A stretch of DNA of 62,852 bases from Clostridium sardiniense (GCF_016907995.1 NZ_JAFBDA010000021.1:1-62852); one strand, 5' to 3'. Counted from the stretch's first letter, positions 17,822-25,332 are shown. Numbers and translations are program-made. Notes: generated by a model not told the origin, from the letters alone.

Positions 17822-17833
17822 GAGGATTTTAAT

Positions 17834-18400
17834 ATGAATTTATGGCAAAAGCTTATTGAAGTTAGAAAAAAGATAGATAATTTTGTTAAAGATACTAAAG
17901 GATATGGTTATCAATATGTTAGTGGTAGTCAAGTTCTAGGAAAGATAAAACCTAAATTAGATGAATTAGGGGTAATTCTTAAGGTTGAAACTGATGATAT
18001 GGTTTGGACAACCTATGATTATACAAGTTCTAAAGGGGAAGGAAAAACAGACTTTGTAGTAAGTGGAAAGGTTAAATATACATGGATAAATGCAGATAAT
18101 CCAGAAGAACGAGAAGAATGTAGTTTTGATATATTTGGGCAACAAGATGATATATCAAAAGCATTTGGAAGTGGTTTAACTTATTCAGAAAGATATTTTA
18201 TACTTAAAAGCTTACAAGCTCCAACAGATAATGATGATCCAGATAGTAGGGATACAAGAGGGAAAGTTGGTAAAAATAATAGTGAAACATATAGATGTAA
18301 TTCATGTGCTAAAGAAATACAATACAACGTAGCTAAATTTTCATATCAAAAATTCGGTAAATCATTATGTATGGATTGTCAAAAGAAAGAAGGGAAGTAG
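17834..18400 (+). CDS. erf: ERF-family single-strand annealing protein
   Basis: A 188-residue protein of the ERF superfamily: NFVKDTKGYGYQYVSGSQV near the start, the GQQDDISKAFGSGLTYSERY core (about 100-120), and a Cys4 zinc-finger at the C-terminus (CNSCAKEI...CMDCQKK). ERF proteins anneal complementary single strands for phage recombination and circularisation. AGGAGG precedes the ATG. A RecU-like nuclease and HNH protein further down complete a recombination and DNA-processing module. Confidence 0.88.
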   Translation: MNLWQKLIEVRKKIDNFVKDTKGYGYQYVSGSQVLGKIKPKLDELGVILKVETDDMVWTTYDYTSSKGEGKTDFVVSGKVKYTWINADNPEEREECSFDIFGQQDDISKAFGSGLTYSERYFILKSLQAPTDNDDPDSRDTRGKVGKNNSETYRCNSCAKEIQYNVAKFSYQKFGKSLCMDCQKKEGK

Positions 18401-18402
18401 AA

Positions 18403-18711
18403 ATGTATAACTTTAAAATTGATATAAGAGAAAAAGATAATAGTGTTATTTATGGCGTAGAAGCAGGCGGACATTATGAACTTTATATCGAGGATGGAGA
18501 TACTAAAATTAAACTAACACTTTCTTATGAACAATTAGATAAAACTATGGATAGCCTTTTAGAGCAATGCGGAGAAAAGAGTTATTCAGAATTACAAGAG
18601 GAAAATGATAGATTAAGTGAAGAGAATGATGAGTATAAGTATCAAAAAGAATTAGATGAAGAGTATGAAGATTATAAAAGGGAAAAGTATCGTGAAGATG
18701 GACCTTTCTAA
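18403..18711 (+). CDS. Hypothetical acidic phage protein
   Basis: 102 residues: a beta-rich N-terminal half (IYGVEAGGHYELYIEDGD) and a Glu/Lys/Tyr-rich coiled-coil C-terminal half. An in-frame start at 18367 exists, but GAAGGG lies 8 nt before ATG 18403. Located between the annealing protein and the replication protein. No family recognised. Confidence 0.6.
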   Translation: MYNFKIDIREKDNSVIYGVEAGGHYELYIEDGDTKIKLTLSYEQLDKTMDSLLEQCGEKSYSELQEENDRLSEENDEYKYQKELDEEYEDYKREKYREDGPF

Positions 18712-18724
18712 GTGAGGTGATTAA

Positions 18725-19441
18725 ATGGCAGGATGGCAGAAAGTTTATAGGGATATAACAAGTCATTGGCTATGGGAAGATAAACCATTCAGCAGAGGAC
18801 AAGCTTTTATTGATCTCCTGCTTATGGTTAATCATCAAGATAAGAAAATATTATTCAATGGGGATTTAATAGAGGTAAGAAGAGGTTCAAAAATAACTTC
18901 ATTAAGGAAGCTTAGTGAGGAATGGGGTTGGAGCACTAAAAAGACCAAAAAATTTTTAGAACTTCTTGAAAAAGATAATATGATAACAGTAAAAAGTGAT
19001 AATAAGAAAACACTCATAACCATTGAAAACTATAGCCTTTACCAAGATAGTGGAAACACAGAGGAAACAGAAGAGAAACAGGAAGGAAACAGTGAGGAAA
19101 TTCAAAAGAAAAACAAAGGAAATTCAAAAGAAAACCAAAAGAAAACAAACAAGAAAGATAAAGAAGGTATTAAGAAAGATAATAAGGGAAAAGAAGGGGA
19201 AGAAAGGAAAGAAGATATATTTAAAACTAACATTCTAACCTTTCCTTCTCCAATATATGAAAGTATATATAACTTAGTTGGTGATGTTGGATATAGAACA
19301 TGGTTTATAAAAAGTGAAATATCAGAAGATGATACTGCTATAAGTATTAAAGCCAATAGTGATTTTGAAAAAGGAATAATAATATCAAAATATATTCCTA
19401 GATTAGAACTAGAGTTTAATAAAAAAATAGAGGTAAGTTAA
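18725..19441 (+). CDS. Phage replication initiator, DnaD-like plus DnaA N-terminal-like domain
   Basis: A 238-residue protein. The N-terminus (about 1-110) is the replisome-organiser winged helix (WQKVYRDITSHWLWEDKPFS, then LRKLSEEWGWSTKKTKKFLE). A 55-residue Lys/Glu/Asn-rich linker follows. The C-terminal 70 residues (YRTWFIKSEIS...ISIKANSDFEKGII) resemble DnaA domain I-type folds that bind DnaB helicase or regulators. It probably marks the phage origin and recruits host helicase. No AAA+ domain is present. Domain calls are from memory of the family patterns. Confidence 0.78.
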   Translation: MAGWQKVYRDITSHWLWEDKPFSRGQAFIDLLLMVNHQDKKILFNGDLIEVRRGSKITSLRKLSEEWGWSTKKTKKFLELLEKDNMITVKSDNKKTLITIENYSLYQDSGNTEETEEKQEGNSEEIQKKNKGNSKENQKKTNKKDKEGIKKDNKGKEGEERKEDIFKTNILTFPSPIYESIYNLVGDVGYRTWFIKSEISEDDTAISIKANSDFEKGIIISKYIPRLELEFNKKIEVS

Positions 19442-19461
19442 TTTATGATATCAGAAAGGAT

Positions 19462-19686
19462 ATGAAGAGTATGAATGAAGTTAAGAGAGTAAGTACTAAG
19501 GAAAAGTTGTTCACAATAGAATTAGAAAAAATACAAACAGTTGAATTGTATATAAATGCTGAAACATTAGATGAAGCACTTAATAAAATAAAAACAGATG
19601 AGTTTTCCTTAGAAGAAGAAAATGTTATATCAGAGCATTATGATACAGGAAATTATGAATTAATAGATGTTGAAGAAGTAAAGTAG
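19462..19686 (+). CDS. DpnD/PcfM-like small protein
   Basis: 74 residues. A beta-helix pattern (FTIELEKIQTVELYINAETL then DEALNKI) resembles DpnD/PcfM-type proteins, which are common on mobile elements and of unknown function. AGAAAGGAT precedes the ATG. The family call is tentative. Confidence 0.5.
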   Translation: MKSMNEVKRVSTKEKLFTIELEKIQTVELYINAETLDEALNKIKTDEFSLEEENVISEHYDTGNYELIDVEEVK

Positions 19687-19715
19687 CTTAGAAATTTTAG
19701 AGAAAGGATAAATAA

Positions 19716-20108
19716 ATGAATAAAGAATATTGTGATATATGCAGTAAAAACCATTTAGTAGAAACGCACCATATCGTTAAGCGTGGACAAGCTAAATATT
19801 TAGAAAAATGTAAATTAAATCTTATAGATTTATGCTATGAACATCATCGCGGAACTAAAGGTGTACATGGTAAGTGTGGAAGTAAATTAGATCATGAACT
19901 TAAGGAACAATTTCAGAATGACTTAAAACTGTTATTTGGATCAGATATCTATTATACAGTAGATCAAATAGCAGATAAGTTAGACATAAGTTTAAAAGAT
20001 GCAAATGGGCTTGTAAAGTTTATATTACCCAATATAGATAAATATAAGGGGGAAGATATTATAAGGTCATGTATGGGCGGAAAATTAGTTTTAGGAGGAA
20101 TAGATTAA
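19716..20108 (+). CDS. HNH-type protein
   Basis: 130 residues. The N-terminal half has CDICSKNHLVETHHIVKRG and, after 19 residues, LIDLCYEHHRG, i.e. paired Cys and His residues of an HNH/zinc-finger nuclease fold. The C-terminal half is a helix-turn-helix-like region (VDQIADKLDISLKDANG). It may nick DNA or bind it during replication. Its stop overlaps the next start by one base. Confidence 0.65.
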   Translation: MNKEYCDICSKNHLVETHHIVKRGQAKYLEKCKLNLIDLCYEHHRGTKGVHGKCGSKLDHELKEQFQNDLKLLFGSDIYYTVDQIADKLDISLKDANGLVKFILPNIDKYKGEDIIRSCMGGKLVLGGID

Positions 20109-20383
20109 TGAAGTTAGATTTAGGAGATTACAAAATAGAAAGTGATGAAAAACAGTTTATAGTTCAAGCTAAAAGTATTATTAGAGAAAGTAGACTTACA
20201 AAAGAGGAGAATGTAGGGAAAGAGATTTTTAAAATAGTTGCATATCTACCAACTTTACCAAAGTGTCTAAATTTTATAGCTAATAAGGTGGTTTTAGATA
20301 ATGATGATATAAATACTATAAAAGATAAGTTAGACAGCTTACACAAAGAAATTTCAAAGCTAAATCAAGTGTTAGAGGTTTAG
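20108..20383 (+). CDS. Hypothetical phage protein, 91 residues
   Basis: A helical protein with a C-terminal coiled segment (KDKLDSLHKEISKLNQVLEV). ATG at 20108 follows AGGAGG and shares a base with the upstream stop. No family recognised. Confidence 0.6.
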   Translation: MKLDLGDYKIESDEKQFIVQAKSIIRESRLTKEENVGKEIFKIVAYLPTLPKCLNFIANKVVLDNDDINTIKDKLDSLHKEISKLNQVLEV

Positions 20384-20686
20384 ATGAATTATAAAGAACA
20401 ATATAAGCAAGATGTTATTTTATATAACAGTGTAGCAAATAGATATAGAAATTTAAAAGAGAATGATATTTTAGGAGCTTATCAGTTAATGAAAGATAGT
20501 CACATTCTTTCTGAAAGATGGAGTGTTATAAGAGAAGAATATAGAAAGCTCTTAAAGCGTGGAGAAAAGTCAGAGGAAAAGGACAGGCTAGAGGATATGT
20601 ATAGATTTTTAAAAGAAGTTCATACAGATTCTAGAATGGTTTGGAAATATGCCAAAGAAGGCTTTAAAAATAAGGAGGATTATTAA
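20384..20686 (+). CDS. Hypothetical phage protein, 100 residues
   Basis: A strongly helical, charged protein whose ATG directly follows the previous TAG. Part of the early operon. No family recognised. Confidence 0.6.
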   Translation: MNYKEQYKQDVILYNSVANRYRNLKENDILGAYQLMKDSHILSERWSVIREEYRKLLKRGEKSEEKDRLEDMYRFLKEVHTDSRMVWKYAKEGFKNKEDY

Positions 20687-20687
20687 A

Positions 20688-21080
20688 ATGGAAAACATGA
20701 TTAATTTAGAAACATTTGCAGGTGGAGCATTAGCAGAAAAGGTAAATATAGCTTTAAAACAGGTATTAGAAAATATATCAGATCCAAATACTGATTATGG
20801 TGTAAAAAGAAAATTAACTATAGATATGACATTAGTTGCAGATGAGTCTAGAGATTTAGCAGAAGTTGCTATTGTGGCTAAACCTAAGTTGGCACCAAGT
20901 AAAGCATTATCAACAAAAATTGTTATTGGAACAGATGGAAAAGGTGGAATATTAGCAAGTGAATATAAGAAACAAGTTCCAGGACAAAGCGTAATGAGAG
21001 TAGATGAAAATACAGGAGAAGTTCTTACAACAGGAGAAGAAAAAACAGTTAACTTAGAAGGAATTAAATTAGTTAAATAA
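20688..21080 (+). CDS. Phage protein of the 'replication terminator' annotation group
   Basis: 130 residues: NLETFAGGALAEKVNIAL at the start, a middle KLTIDMTLVADESR, and ENTGEVL near the end. I recall clostridial and other Firmicutes phage proteins of this pattern annotated as replication terminator proteins. That function is not established by anything visible here. AAGGAGG precedes the ATG at 20688. Confidence 0.6.
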   Translation: MENMINLETFAGGALAEKVNIALKQVLENISDPNTDYGVKRKLTIDMTLVADESRDLAEVAIVAKPKLAPSKALSTKIVIGTDGKGGILASEYKKQVPGQSVMRVDENTGEVLTTGEEKTVNLEGIKLVK

Positions 21081-21114
21081 TAAAATTTATATAAATTGAA
21101 AGGTGGAAAATAAA

Positions 21115-21828
21115 ATGATAAACAAAGAAGCAATAGAGTATTTAGTAAACTTAGGAGAAAAGGATGATCCAATAATTCAATTAGCACAAGGAACATATTC
21201 AAGAGTAGGGTTAAGTAGAGTTACAGAGCCAGTAGCGAGTTCACTTACAGTATCAACACTTACAGGATTAGTTGATTATATAAAAGGCAATGTAGATAAA
21301 TTAAAAGGTGAATTACTTATACAAGTAAAATCAGAGGAAGAAGTAAGATTATATAGTCCTTTAAATGAAGATAGAGAAAGAGAAGTGTATATTAAAGCAC
21401 AAGCTATATTACCTAATAATGTTCGTTATGACCAATTTATAGATACAGAAAGATTTAATATTATGGTTCAAAGTAGTTTTGTAGAAGTAGGAGATAAAAA
21501 GGCATTGCTACAATATACAGGCCTTGTACAAGATGAAAATGTAAAGAGTATAGGTGATGATGGAGTAAGTCAACAGGTTACAGTTAAGACAGGCGTAGCA
21601 AGTGTAGGACAAGCAATAGTACCTAATCCAGTAAGTTTAGCACCTTATAGAACATTCCCAGAAGTAGAGCAACCAATGAGTAAGTTTATATTTAGAATGC
21701 AAGATGGTCCAAGAGCAGCAATATATGAAGCTGATGGAGGAGCATGGAGAAATGAAGCTATTAATAAAATAAAAGAGTACCTATTAGAAGAATTAGAAGG
21801 TATAAGTAATATTAAGATAATAGCATAA
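21115..21828 (+). CDS. Conserved phage protein of unknown function
   Basis: 237 residues, beta-rich, with VTEPVASSLTVSTLTGLVDY near residue 35 and an E/K-rich C-terminal helix. It pairs with the preceding gene in clostridial phages as far as I recall. ATG at 21115 follows AAAGGTGG by 9 nt; an upstream GTG at 21103 is in frame but lies inside the ribosome site. Function unknown. Confidence 0.6.
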   Translation: MINKEAIEYLVNLGEKDDPIIQLAQGTYSRVGLSRVTEPVASSLTVSTLTGLVDYIKGNVDKLKGELLIQVKSEEEVRLYSPLNEDREREVYIKAQAILPNNVRYDQFIDTERFNIMVQSSFVEVGDKKALLQYTGLVQDENVKSIGDDGVSQQVTVKTGVASVGQAIVPNPVSLAPYRTFPEVEQPMSKFIFRMQDGPRAAIYEADGGAWRNEAINKIKEYLLEELEGISNIKIIA

Positions 21829-21844
21829 TAACAAGGATTAAGGA

Positions 21845-21882
21845 CATATGAGGGTACAATTTTACTATTGTATTCTCATATG
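21845..21882. repeat. 16-bp hairpin between early genes
   Basis: Arms 21845-21860 and 21867-21882 pair over 16 positions with two G-U pairs and a 6-nt loop; no T-run. The next gene starts (TTG) 28 nt later, so the hairpin could shape or protect its mRNA end. Confidence 0.5.
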
Positions 21883-21910
21883 ATAATCAAATGATAGAAG
21901 GTGCGTATAT

Positions 21911-22393
21911 TTGAAGAATGAGGGAAAGAGATTCGAGGAAGATTTTAAAAAGTCAGTTCCAGAAAAGTATTTTATATATAGATTTAAAGATGGTACAGCA
22001 AACTTTAAAGGAACTAAAAATGAAAATGTAAGATTTCAAGCACATAATATTTGTGATTTTCAAGTAGTTACAGAAAATAAAGTTTTTCTATTAGAACTTA
22101 AGAGCTATAACGGTGTAAGTATTCCCTTAAGTGGAATAAGAAAAACTCAATTAGAAGAAATGTTAAAGGCTAGTAAGTATAAAAGTATAGAACCTTATTT
22201 TATGTTTAATTTCAGACCTTTACAGAAGGTTTATGCTGTTAAGGTAGAAAATGTACAAGAGTTTATAGAAAAGGCAGAGAGAAAGAGCATACCTGTTAAA
22301 TGGTGTATAGAAAATGGAATAGAGATTGATGGAATTAAAAAGAAAGTTAGGTTCAAGTATGATTTAGAAAAGTTTTTTATGGAGGATATTTAA
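21911..22393 (+). CDS. RecU-like Holliday junction resolvase
   Basis: A 160-residue nuclease of the RecU/PD-(D/E)XK fold: an N-terminal FEEDFKKSVP segment, then CDFQVVTENKVFLLELKSYNG with Asp and the ExK-type LELK active site. It would cut branched DNA made by the ERF annealing system before packaging. The best start is TTG at 21911, after AGAAGGTG; no ATG fits. It lacks clear RecU DNA-bridging features, so it may be a shorter phage variant. Confidence 0.75.
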   Translation: MKNEGKRFEEDFKKSVPEKYFIYRFKDGTANFKGTKNENVRFQAHNICDFQVVTENKVFLLELKSYNGVSIPLSGIRKTQLEEMLKASKYKSIEPYFMFNFRPLQKVYAVKVENVQEFIEKAERKSIPVKWCIENGIEIDGIKKKVRFKYDLEKFFMEDI

Positions 22394-22395
22394 TT

Positions 22396-22683
22396 ATGGA
22401 AGATGTACAAGTTATGGGATATGGAATGGAGTTTACACTAATTAATTTAAAGTTAAAGAATGAAAACCAAATGATGTATGATTTTGTGATATTAGATTTA
22501 TATACTAGCGAATTAAGTAAGGGATTTAAAGTCAAAAGAATAAACAAGACAACTAGAAAAGGGACAAAGGTTAATTATGAATCTATAAAAGATAGAAAGG
22601 ATCTTGAAGATTATATGAAGTTAGTCAATTCTAAGATTGAAGAATTTAAAGGAAAATATAAAGAGGCAAAAAGTAATGAGTAA
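22396..22683 (+). CDS. Hypothetical phage protein, 95 residues
   Basis: Mixed alpha/beta, Lys-rich. ATG follows the resolvase stop by 2 nt after GGAGG. Its stop overlaps the next start (ATGAGTAA). No family recognised. Confidence 0.6.
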   Translation: MEDVQVMGYGMEFTLINLKLKNENQMMYDFVILDLYTSELSKGFKVKRINKTTRKGTKVNYESIKDRKDLEDYMKLVNSKIEEFKGKYKEAKSNE

Positions 22684-22924
22684 ATTAAATATAAGATTAA
22701 GTTATAAAAATGCATGTATATTAAAACATGCATTAAGAGATCAAGTGGAAACAACACAAATATTTTTAGAAGGTCCAGGAGTGGTGGAGTTCTCAAAAGA
22801 ATATTTAGATAAGATGGAAAAAGAATTAAAAGAAGAAAAAAGAGCTTTAGTGGCTATGGAAGAAGCGATGGTTAATGCTACGGAATGTCATGGATGTAGT
22901 TGGTATAAGCCGAGTTCAAAATAA
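22676..22924 (+). CDS. Hypothetical phage protein with C-terminal CxxC
   Basis: 82 residues, helical, ending in NATECHGCSWYKPSSK. The Cys pair could bind metal. A decayed copy lies at 57777-57901 in the second element. It forms the left border of the cargo slot shared by both elements. Confidence 0.6.
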   Translation: MSKLNIRLSYKNACILKHALRDQVETTQIFLEGPGVVEFSKEYLDKMEKELKEEKRALVAMEEAMVNATECHGCSWYKPSSK

Positions 22925-22993
22925 TAAGATGTTTCGCAATATGAGGAAAATGTAAAATTTACAAAGTGTTCTTTTAAAATTGAATATACGGTA

Positions 22994-23024
22994 TTTACAA
23001 AATTGAGTAAGTTAAGTGTATAAT
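22994..23024 (+). promoter_or_regulatory. Promoter of the cargo gene
   Basis: TTTACA (22994-22999) and TATAAT (23019-23024) lie before the membrane-protein gene, with a longish 19-nt spacer. ACGGTATTTACAAAAT is shared with the second element (about 57970), where it precedes a different cargo gene. Confidence 0.5.
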
Positions 23025-23055
23025 ATAATTATATATTAACTTAGGGGGAAATAAA

Positions 23056-23796
23056 ATGAGTTTAATGCTTGAAAGCAGTATTAATAGTATTAATAGTATT
23101 AATACTATTTTGAAAGGGTCAGCAAAAAAGTTAAAAAAAAATCCTAAGGAAAGGAAAATTATTTTAATTATATCTTCAATATTTATAATTTTATTGGGAT
23201 TAGGATTATTAATTAATTATATATTTTTAAATTCGAATGAAAATATATTTGTTATATTGATGATGTTACTATTTGTATGTAGTTTAATATTTTTGATCTG
23301 TATTATGTCATATCTTGATATAACTGAAGACCCTACAAATAAATATTTAGAAGCACTAGCCAATGAAAGAATTAAATTAAATGAAAAAATTGAAACTAAA
23401 AATAATGTTATGGATGTTATTAAAATAAATCTTAATCAATTAAATGAGTACTATACAATTAATAAGGCACAAGCTAAGAGAAGTTATTCTTCTAGTATAG
23501 CTATGATAACAATAGGATTTATTTTGCTAATTGGTGCAATTATTCTTTGGATATTTGGAAAAGTGGGATTAAATATTACTATAATAGCTACTTTATCTGG
23601 ATTGATATCAGAATTCATAGGAGCTACATCATTATTATTATATAAAGAGAGTACTAAACAAATACAATTGTTTTTTGAAAAGCTTTCTTACTTACAACAT
23701 ATTATGTTGGCTGTAGAATTAAGTGAGCGATTAAATGATGATAAAAAAGAAGAGGAAATTGCTATTATTATATCATCGCTTATAGAAAAAAAATAA
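23056..23796 (+). CDS. Membrane protein like TRADD-N-associated TM domain proteins
   Basis: 246 residues. Two hydrophobic helices lie at about 33-55 and 62-84. A coiled segment spans about 95-130. A second helical pair (about 142-165, 170-195) is followed by a helical C-terminus. The NQLNEYY...QAKRSYSSSIAMITIGFILL to SGLISEFIGATSLLLYKEST block resembles, from memory, the TRADD-N-associated membrane domain linked to bacterial conflict proteins. It has its own promoter and terminator, so it is lysogen cargo. A defence or exclusion role is inference. Confidence 0.6.
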   Translation: MSLMLESSINSINSINTILKGSAKKLKKNPKERKIILIISSIFIILLGLGLLINYIFLNSNENIFVILMMLLFVCSLIFLICIMSYLDITEDPTNKYLEALANERIKLNEKIETKNNVMDVIKINLNQLNEYYTINKAQAKRSYSSSIAMITIGFILLIGAIILWIFGKVGLNITIIATLSGLISEFIGATSLLLYKESTKQIQLFFEKLSYLQHIMLAVELSERLNDDKKEEEIAIIISSLIEKK

Positions 23797-23820
23797 ATTT
23801 TATCATTTTTATTATATAGA

Positions 23821-23860
23821 AAATACCGTATTATTCAAAATGAATTTACGGTATTTTTTT
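23821..23860 (+). terminator. Terminator of the cargo slot
   Basis: Complementary arms (ATACCGTA with TACGGTAT, plus inner TTCA/TGAA) followed by seven T's. A near-identical terminator closes the slot in the second element at 58600-58637. Confidence 0.8.
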
Positions 23861-23944
23861 GTTTGTAATTTAAAGATTAAATGAGGTAAATGAAATTTAA
23901 GTTCTCAATGGGCAGATAAAGTGAAGTTCTAATTAAGTTATATT

Positions 23945-24026
23945 CTGGCTAGGAAATAATTTTAAATATGAAAGGATGTGATGTACCCCCATCACATTAA
24001 ATATATAGTACAGTACACCTAGCCAG
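23945..24026 (+). ncRNA. Structured RNA candidate, copy 1
   Basis: An outer 9-bp stem (CTGGCTAGG 23945-23953 with CCTAGCCAG 24018-24026) encloses an inner 8-bp stem (23976-23983 with 23990-23997) capped by TACCCC. The second element holds a copy at 58684-58763 with both stems and the GTACCCC loop kept, and the upstream GGCAGATAAAGTGAAGTT also shared. No protein is encoded. It ends about 24 nt before the YopX-like gene, so it may be a cis-regulatory leader or a small RNA. Confidence 0.55.
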
Positions 24027-24049
24027 TTTATATAAATGAGGTGAAGAAA

Positions 24050-24454
24050 ATGGATAGAAGGATTATTTTTAGGGGCAAAGGTATTGATACCGATGTGTGG
24101 TTTTATGGAGGATATACTACAGAATGGAATGATGAAGGTGAAGACAATATTTATATACTTGATGGTTTTCATGCTGTGCCAGTAAAGAAAGAAACCGTAG
24201 GACAATATACAGGATTAAAAGATAAGAACGGAAAAGAAATATATGAAGGGGATATATTAAAGTACAACCATGAATCAGTAGGTGAATTAATTAGAGTAGT
24301 GAATTATAAGTATGGAATGTATGGCGTAGAGGGAGGAATAATAGGGATAGAGGGAACGGTAGTTACAAGAAAACACATTCCTTTTGCAAATATTTTGACA
24401 TATAAATATGAAGTTATAGGGAATATATATGAGAATCCAGAGTTATTAAAATAA
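24050..24454 (+). CDS. YopX family protein
   Basis: 134 residues with the YopX pattern: RIIFRGKG at the start, GQYTGLKDKNGKEIYEGDIL in the middle, and YEVIGNIYENPELL at the end. This family is widespread in Firmicutes phages and its role is unknown. The ATG at 24050 follows GAGGTG; a GTG at 24041 is inside the ribosome site. It lies directly after the structured-RNA candidate. Confidence 0.88.
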   Translation: MDRRIIFRGKGIDTDVWFYGGYTTEWNDEGEDNIYILDGFHAVPVKKETVGQYTGLKDKNGKEIYEGDILKYNHESVGELIRVVNYKYGMYGVEGGIIGIEGTVVTRKHIPFANILTYKYEVIGNIYENPELLK

Positions 24455-24464
24455 GGAGGTATTT

Positions 24465-25004
24465 ATGGAAACTAATTTATTAAGTGAAGAAGAGCTACTT
24501 AAAGATACAGAAGAAAAGCTTAAGACTTATTTTAAAAGAGAAAAGATATTAAAAACATTAGATATAAGAATTGAAAAATTAAAAGAAAGAATAAATAAGA
24601 TAAACAATGATTTAAGAGAAGTAAATATTAGTATTCCAGAAGAAAGCAGAACTATTACTTATGAGGAAAGAGTACAAACATCAGGTACAGGAATAAGTTA
24701 TGCTGAAAGTTCTGTTATGAATATAACATCAAGAATGCAAAAGATATTAGAAAAGAGCAAATTAGAATTAATTGATCTTGAGGAAAGAAGATTTAATATA
24801 GAAACAGATAATGAAGTAATAGAAGATAATATTAAAGAATTAAATGATGAGTTAATGGAAATAATTAAGCTTATATATGGCAAGGGAAGGACAGAGGAAT
24901 TTGTTGCACAGAAATTAAAAATAGATAGAAGCAATGTAAATAGAAGAAAGATAGCTATATTAAGAAATGTAGAGCATTGGTTTTATTGGTTTAATAGAAA
25001 ATAG
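24465..25004 (+). CDS. ArpU-like phage late transcription regulator
   Basis: 179 residues: an N-terminal coiled-coil (about 10-110) and a C-terminal sigma-region-4-like helix-turn-helix (about 125-170: LIYGKGRTEEFVAQKLKIDRS). Position at the end of the early genes, just before terminase, is that of late-gene activators. A broken homolog lies at 58787-59230. Three GCAC repeats spaced 11 bp begin right at its stop and lead into a promoter, a plausible binding site. Confidence 0.78.
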   Translation: METNLLSEEELLKDTEEKLKTYFKREKILKTLDIRIEKLKERINKINNDLREVNISIPEESRTITYEERVQTSGTGISYAESSVMNITSRMQKILEKSKLELIDLEERRFNIETDNEVIEDNIKELNDELMEIIKLIYGKGRTEEFVAQKLKIDRSNVNRRKIAILRNVEHWFYWFNRK

Positions 25005-25005
25005 C

Positions 25006-25032
25006 GCACGAAAATCGCACAGAAGTTGCACA
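25006..25032. promoter_or_regulatory. Three GCAC repeats at 11-bp spacing
   Basis: GCAC occurs at 25006, 25017 and 25028, exactly one helical turn apart, with a purine after each. The array ends 6 bp before the -35 of a promoter. It fits an activator site for the adjacent late regulator. Confidence 0.5.
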
Positions 25033-25038
25033 ACATTG

Positions 25039-25067
25039 TTTACAAAAAGCAGTATACTAAGTATATG
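25039..25067 (+). promoter_or_regulatory. Predicted late promoter
   Basis: TTTACA, a 17-nt spacer and TATATG, directly downstream of the GCAC array. It would start the noncoding tRNA-like transcript and possibly the late operon. Confidence 0.45.
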
Positions 25068-25110
25068 GACAGGATAAAATTTCTTGTGCGTCCTCCTGAT
25101 TAATAGATAA

Positions 25111-25190
25111 GCAGGGTTTAATGCCCTGCAATATGGAAAGTCACTAGATAGGAGTGCTTAAAGAAGGTTCGAATCCTTTGCTTTCCTGCA
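25111..25190 (+). ncRNA. Hairpin plus mini tRNA-like structure
   Basis: A 6-bp hairpin (25111-25116 with 25124-25129) and AATAT precede a tRNA-like fold. GGAAAGT (25135-25141) pairs with GCTTTCC (25180-25186) as a 7-bp acceptor stem. CACT-AGATAGG-AGTG (25142-25156) forms one arm. GAAGG-TTCGAAT-CCTTT (25163-25179) is a textbook T-arm. There is no anticodon arm and no CCA (TGCA follows). At about 53 nt it cannot be a normal tRNA. Confidence 0.6.
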
Positions 25191-25222
25191 TGACCTCTCA
25201 TAAATTCTCAATACCCAAAATA

Positions 25223-25332
25223 GGTAGGATTAAATTCCTACCAATATGTCGATGTAGCGTAATGGTAGAGCACTAGGGACGCGTCGTAAAAAAGACTAGA
25301 GGGAGTTGGTTCAATTCCAACCATCGGCACCA
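25223..25332 (+). ncRNA. Hairpin plus second tRNA-like structure with encoded CCA
   Basis: A hairpin (25223-25228 with 25237-25242) and again AATAT precede the fold. GTCGATG (25248-25254) pairs with CATCGGC (25322-25328) and A-CCA follows. A D-arm-like segment (TAGCGTAATGGTAGAGC) and a T-arm (GTTGG-TTCAATT-CCAAC) are clear. The anticodon arm is replaced by an abnormal 27-nt block (CTAG...CTAG with a 19-nt interior), so no anticodon can be read. Length 85 nt. Confidence 0.6.

Noticed and set aside
25135..25190. tmRNA tRNA-like domain
   Set aside because: It lacks an anticodon arm as tmRNA does, but both acceptor halves are adjacent with no mRNA-like insert or tag reading frame.
25248..25332. 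Ordinary tRNA gene
   Set aside because: Acceptor, D and T arms are good, but no 5-bp stem with 7-nt anticodon loop can be formed, so no amino-acid identity can be given. Reported as tRNA-like instead.
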